Shown in pieces: positions 60,126-64,000 of a DNA stretch of 64,000 nt. The DNA is taken from positions 1 through 64,000 of the forward strand of contig NZ_JADEWG010000023.1 of the NCBI RefSeq assembly GCF_015207735.1. Reading direction: 5' to 3'. This DNA is from [Phormidium] sp. LEGE 05292 (GTDB taxonomy: Bacteria > Cyanobacteriota > Cyanobacteriia > Cyanobacteriales > Aerosakkonemataceae). The notes under the pieces are model-generated. The model had not been told where the DNA came from. It did no database searches and saw only the letters and a list, made by a program, of their open reading frames with translations. The position numbers and the translations under genes are program-made. The first letter of the stretch is position 1, and the number at the start of each line of letters is the position of its first letter.

Positions 60126-60209
60126 TACCCAGTCGATGGCAGTCCCTAAAACCAGGGTTTTCTACCACAAATACGGGAGAGCCAATAACTAGAGCCTTTC
60201 GCTAAAATA

Positions 60210-61223
60210 CTAAGTATTTGCTTTTTTGTATTTACCGCGCTTTTCGTCTAACCAAACCATCGCAACAGCTAAAGTTTCAGCAATAATACTGATCAAACGG
60301 TAAAGTGCTGCTGCACTAAAAACCACAGCAGTGGAAAAAGGTTGGGCTAAAAGCGCGATCGCAGTTGCTTCAAACACTCCTATCCCTCCAGGTGCCCCAG
60401 GTACAACTAAAGAAGTTACCCAAGCAATACTAAAAGCACTCAACAACATGGGTAATTGACTGAGATTATAGCTAGTAAAAGCCAATAAAATCAAACAAAA
60501 ACCTAAACCCCTTAAACTCAAAAACCCCAAAGATCCCACCAAAGGTTTAACCGGGTAACTATCAATTTTCCAACTCAATACATCAAAATTTTCTGAGCCT
60601 TTAGGTGGCTTTTCAAACTTACCCAACATTTGCAAAATTGGATTGAGAACCCAAGGATGTAAGAGCATTAAAACTGCGATCGCGCCCAAAACTTGCCAAC
60701 TACAAATACTGCTTTTATCTAAAATTGAGCCACTAATTTGCCGCCCAATAATAATCATTAAAACCGCAGCTGCCGCTTGTAAAATTGGTTCAATCAACAC
60801 GCTTAAAGTAGCAGTAGAAGTAGGAACACCCGAATCTCTAAGCTTTTTTACCCTCCCATAATAATGCCAAACATTACCAGGTAAATACTTGGCAATATTA
60901 GTCTTTAAATAAACATTAATCATCCATAAACTATTTCTTGGTTGTTTAAACTCTCGCAACATCCAACTCCACACCCAACCTGCCCAAGCCTGAGCTAAAA
61001 TCGTCACCACTAGAGAACTAGTTAAAAACAACCAGCCTGTTTTATCGATCCGAATTGCTGCTACTTGCTGCCAATTTTGTCGCAATACCCCAATTAAAAA
61101 AAACAGAATTGCCCCAAAAATTACCCAGCGAATAAACCGCTTGACATTGCTAAAGAAAAACTGTATTCCGGTAAGAATCACCCAACGAATGTCTGAGCTA
61201 ATTCCAGACGTGATTTTTCTCAT
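60210..61223 (-). CDS. YbhN/LPG-synthase-domain membrane protein 2
   Basis: This 337-residue paralogue of the protein at 58415 has the same helix plan and motifs (KTNIAKYLPGNVWHYYGR; VVPGAPGGIGVFEATAIALL). It starts 35 bases after the HpnP-like gene on the same strand, suggesting one transcript from squalene synthase through the radical SAM gene to this one. The two copies differ enough to have distinct roles. Confidence 0.88.
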   Translation of the reverse strand: MRKITSGISSDIRWVILTGIQFFFSNVKRFIRWVIFGAILFFLIGVLRQNWQQVAAIRIDKTGWLFLTSSLVVTILAQAWAGWVWSWMLREFKQPRNSLWMINVYLKTNIAKYLPGNVWHYYGRVKKLRDSGVPTSTATLSVLIEPILQAAAAVLMIIIGRQISGSILDKSSICSWQVLGAIAVLMLLHPWVLNPILQMLGKFEKPPKGSENFDVLSWKIDSYPVKPLVGSLGFLSLRGLGFCLILLAFTSYNLSQLPMLLSAFSIAWVTSLVVPGAPGGIGVFEATAIALLAQPFSTAVVFSAAALYRLISIIAETLAVAMVWLDEKRGKYKKANT

Positions 61224-61258
61224 TTGTTCCCGATCCTTGGGGATTATTTCCCTCTAAT

Positions 61259-62917
61259 TTATCTAGAACCAACTTTGATTTGTGACATTTCCGCCTTGCG
61301 GATTTTCTGCGAATAGAAAGAAGCAGACTCTTGACCTTTACCACACTCTTGAGCAAAAGTAATTAAATGATGAGCAAGTAACCCAACATGAATTATATTT
61401 TCAATTTTTTTAGCTTTTAAAGCCGGAGCAGCAAACTGCCAGAAAGTCTCCCGGTAATTACCAAATACACCAACGCGCACCAGGATATTTCCCAAAGCGA
61501 ATAAACCTTGTTTAATGTTTTTCCAAGAAGCACGCTGAGGACTATTTGGCACTTTAATTCGATTCGGATAAGTATGTACCATATTGTAAGCAAACCTTTG
61601 ATATAAAAACTCAGGTTCGTAAGCCTTAGTAATGCAGTGTCGCCACATTTCCACCACCTGTTCGTAAGGCATTAAAAATTCTACATTCGATTCCCGTTTT
61701 TCATCAAAAACCAATCTACCTTCTGCTTCTAACCTACGCCACAGAGGAGTTTTCGGCAAAGCGTAAAGCAAATTAATGGTCAAAACCGGAATATTAGAAA
61801 GTCGGATAAATTCTAAAATACGATCGCCAGTCTCAGGAGTATCTGTATCCAATCCTAAAATAATTCCCGATACCACTTCCAAGCCGTAACTATTCAAAAT
61901 CTTCACCGCATCTAAAATCGGCATACTCAAATTTTGCACCTTAGAAATTGAGTGCAAAGCTTCCGGATCGGGCGTTTCAATCCCACAAAAAACCGTAGTA
62001 AAATAAGCCTGCCGCATCATCTCTAAAATCTTCGGGCTTTGGGCTAAATTCAAAGTAGCTTCACAAGCAAATTGCACCGGATAACCATTGCGTTTTTGCC
62101 AATCAATTAAAGCAGGTAACAACTGCATTAACGCCTTGCGATCGCCCACAAAATTATCATCAACAAAATAAATTCCCCCCGGAATTCCCACCTTTAACAT
62201 CGCATCCAATTCTGCCAAAACTTGCTCCGGTGATTTAATCCGAGGATCGCGTCCATAAAGCTCAGGAATATCACAGAATTCACAACGATAAGGACAACCG
62301 CTAGAAAACTGGATATCCCCCATAAAATAATTACGTAAATCGATTAAATGATAAGCCGGAATCGGAAATTCGCTTAAAGGTAAACGTTCCTTAGACTCAA
62401 AGCGTATTTGACTTTTTGGGCGTTCTTTATATCGATCTAAATACTCGATTAAGCGATCGGTCCCATCACCCAATTCCCCAATATTTAAAATATCAAAATC
62501 CGGGTAATATTCTGGACAACCAGAAACCGAAGGGCCACCCAAAACCGTAATTTTACCTGCTTGATGCGCCCGTTCATTTATAGAATTAATTGCTTGGCGC
62601 TGAATGTGCATTCCACTAACAATTACCACATCCGCCCATTGAAAATCAGACTTTTTAATCGGTCGAACATTCTCATCAATAAAACGAACTTCCCACTCTT
62701 GAGGCAAATAAGCAGCCACAATCAAAAGCCCTTGGGGAGGCATCATCGCCTTCACCCGACGACCTGAAAGGGGATAAGCATGATAAAACGTCCCAAATGA
62801 AGGAGCATACTTAGGAAAAGCACAAAGAATCCGGCGATGATTTCGGGGAACGTAGCGCTTTCTCCCAGTAGTCATCTCCGGCACAGGCGAATCAAAAGAT
62901 TTGACCTTAGCAGTCAT
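61259..62917 (-). CDS. hpnP: B12-binding radical SAM protein, HpnP-like (hopanoid C-2 methylase)
   Basis: A 552-residue protein. The N-terminal cobalamin-binding-like domain (about 25-180) has PPQGLLIVAAYLPQEWEVRFIDENV and VTVLGGPSVSGCPEYYPDF. The radical SAM core carries the CxxxCxxC cluster in SSGCPYRCEFCDIP, and GGIYFVDDNFVGDRKAL follows. The family includes HpnP, which uses methylcobalamin and SAM to add the C-2 methyl group to hopanoids. Position among hpn genes supports this, and the sequence fits what I recall of HpnP better than HpnJ. Paralogous B12-radical SAM enzymes of unknown substrate are common in cyanobacteria, so the call is probable, not certain. Confidence 0.72.
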   Translation of the reverse strand: MTAKVKSFDSPVPEMTTGRKRYVPRNHRRILCAFPKYAPSFGTFYHAYPLSGRRVKAMMPPQGLLIVAAYLPQEWEVRFIDENVRPIKKSDFQWADVVIVSGMHIQRQAINSINERAHQAGKITVLGGPSVSGCPEYYPDFDILNIGELGDGTDRLIEYLDRYKERPKSQIRFESKERLPLSEFPIPAYHLIDLRNYFMGDIQFSSGCPYRCEFCDIPELYGRDPRIKSPEQVLAELDAMLKVGIPGGIYFVDDNFVGDRKALMQLLPALIDWQKRNGYPVQFACEATLNLAQSPKILEMMRQAYFTTVFCGIETPDPEALHSISKVQNLSMPILDAVKILNSYGLEVVSGIILGLDTDTPETGDRILEFIRLSNIPVLTINLLYALPKTPLWRRLEAEGRLVFDEKRESNVEFLMPYEQVVEMWRHCITKAYEPEFLYQRFAYNMVHTYPNRIKVPNSPQRASWKNIKQGLFALGNILVRVGVFGNYRETFWQFAAPALKAKKIENIIHVGLLAHHLITFAQECGKGQESASFYSQKIRKAEMSQIKVGSR

Positions 62918-63012
62918 CTAAAATTTTCTCCTCACAAATGATGCTATTTAGAGCTTTAGCTCAACAAAGCTACAAATGGCTTTAGTTTATACCCTTTTTC
63001 GCTTTTTTGCTG

Positions 63013-63133
63013 CCAGAGGCAGAGGGCTCCTGGAGCAGGGGGGCAGGGGGGCAGGGGAGACAATTAAAATTCTTTTTTCTACCCTTTACCCTTTCTTCTC
63101 TTCTGCCTTCTGCCTTCTGCCTTCTGCCTTCTA
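63013..63133. repeat. GGGGCAGG and CTGCCTT low-complexity repeats
   Basis: A GGCAGAGG/GGGGGGCAGGGG tract is followed by TCTGCCTTCTGCCTT repeats between the HpnP-like gene and squalene synthase. The segment 62918-63012 is plain AT-rich DNA. Confidence 0.6.
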
Positions 63134-63143
63134 GGACTAGCTA

Positions 63144-63974
63144 TTACTTTTTCGAGCCAGTCACTTGCTCGATGAGAGCCATAACTGCGCTACGAGTCAG
63201 TTTATTTTCACCATGAGCCAGCACATCTAAAGTTCCATAAGCTAATGCCAAAGGAATTCGGCAAAAGTCCAAAGCAGGGCCATTAGGTAAAGACCGAGTG
63301 TAAGCATCAGCCAGCTTGAGATTACGACGGGCATAAGTGTGTAGATCTTCAACAGTCCAGCCATTGGGAAAATAACTCACCCCACGTTGCAAATCTTCCT
63401 TGTAGTTGCGAAGAATATTGACTGCTTGTAGACCCCGACCAAAACCGATCGCATGAGAGCGGTTAGTTTGAGTCCCATCGTACCAAGCCCACAAATCAGA
63501 AAGCAGCAGACCCACAGCACCAGCCACGCTAAAAGTATAGCGATCGAGATCCGCCTCCGTGCGAATTTCCCAGTTTCGTTCCGCCCAATAAGCCATGCGA
63601 TCGGCCATAGCAGCAGTAGCATCCCAAACACGGGGCGCAATACTTTCTGGTGCCAGCAAAGCCCATTCTTTCACCCGCAGGGACACTTCTGGCAACGCCA
63701 CATCCTGAGAGTGAAACTCCAAAGAAAAATCATCAGGAATCACCCCATCAGCTGCACCCTGTAAACTCAAGCTAATACTGCGTAATAATTTTGCCTTTAC
63801 GGAATTCTCCAATTCTGGATGATCTTCAATCTCATCAATGGCACGCATACATAGATAAGCAGATGCCACAGCAGCTTGTAGTTCTAGCGGTAGACGATTA
63901 ATTGGGATGTAGAAAGTCCGGCTGGTTTCTTTAAGAATCTCCAAAGCATCTCTACGTAAATCCATTCTGTTCAC
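63144..63974 (-). CDS. sqs: Squalene/phytoene synthase family protein, probably squalene synthase
   Basis: A 276-residue all-helical prenyl synthase. The first aspartate-rich motif is DEIED in SAYLCMRAIDEIEDHPEL, and the second region is NILRNYKEDLQRGVSYFP. The SRTFYIPI entry fits. It joins two farnesyl diphosphates; proximity to shc and hpn genes favours squalene over phytoene as product. The chain is complete within the window, starting 26 bases from its end. Confidence 0.85.
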   Translation of the reverse strand: MNRMDLRRDALEILKETSRTFYIPINRLPLELQAAVASAYLCMRAIDEIEDHPELENSVKAKLLRSISLSLQGAADGVIPDDFSLEFHSQDVALPEVSLRVKEWALLAPESIAPRVWDATAAMADRMAYWAERNWEIRTEADLDRYTFSVAGAVGLLLSDLWAWYDGTQTNRSHAIGFGRGLQAVNILRNYKEDLQRGVSYFPNGWTVEDLHTYARRNLKLADAYTRSLPNGPALDFCRIPLALAYGTLDVLAHGENKLTRSAVMALIEQVTGSKK

Positions 63975-64000
63975 TCCTCTGAATATGTATGGAGTTTAAA

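Overview
The window is chromosomal DNA of a cyanobacterium, probably a filamentous or large-genome one. The evidence is the very frequent HIP1 octamer (GCGATCGC), photosystem II factor Psb28, cyanobacteria-specific small proteins (DUF1824, DUF2949), a hopanoid gene cluster, and many short palindromic repeats and G-rich or CTGCCTT low-complexity tracts between genes. No rRNA, tRNA or CRISPR array was seen.

Layout. 0.3-1.5 kb: a lone TnpB. 1.5-10.1 kb: an unusual metal-transport-like cluster. It holds several proteins with a cysteine-free HMA-like N-terminus, two paralogous small DUF5132-like membrane/alanine-glutamate-rich proteins, a small three-helix membrane protein, a P1B-like P-type ATPase without a CPx motif, and directly overlapping it a shortened ATPase paralogue that has lost its actuator domain, phosphorylated Asp and GDGxND motif. 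10.3-14.0 kb: MarR regulator with an MFS exporter, then an ABC-2 exporter pair. 14.1-21.0 kb: a toxin-antitoxin and defence island (TacA/TacT, HigB/HigA, DUF262 + HEPN nuclease, HARE-Mrr endonuclease, antitoxin-like protein) bounded by about 127-bp direct repeats that each combine the tail of the small antitoxin-like gene with the tail of a HAD phosphatase gene. 21-36 kb: mostly housekeeping genes (ilvA, psb28, moaB, recJ, HAD phosphatase, PPIase), decayed TA genes and a candidate Yfr1-type small RNA. 36-47 kb: a three-module glycosyltransferase/methyltransferase, ATP-grasp protein, cytochrome P450, GH57 enzyme, an eight-copy 67-bp hairpin tandem array, DUF1499 protein, carotenoid-desaturase-like oxidoreductase, DUF1824 and DUF2949.

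47-64 kb is a hopanoid biosynthesis region. Squalene synthase (63.1 kb) supplies squalene and SHC cyclises it. HpnH adds the adenosyl side chain, HpnG removes adenine, and HpnA and HpnB are associated modification genes. A B12-binding radical SAM protein resembling HpnP may methylate the A ring. An RND transporter co-directional with hpnA-hpnH, two YbhN-type membrane proteins and a ferritin-like di-iron protein are likely transport or tailoring partners.

The two most interesting systems are the ATPase/pseudo-ATPase/HMA/DUF5132 cluster and the direct-repeat-bounded defence island. A recurring theme is short dispersed palindromic repeats that have entered or shaped coding sequences: two C-termini, one ABC ATPase, one linker and one truncated gene.
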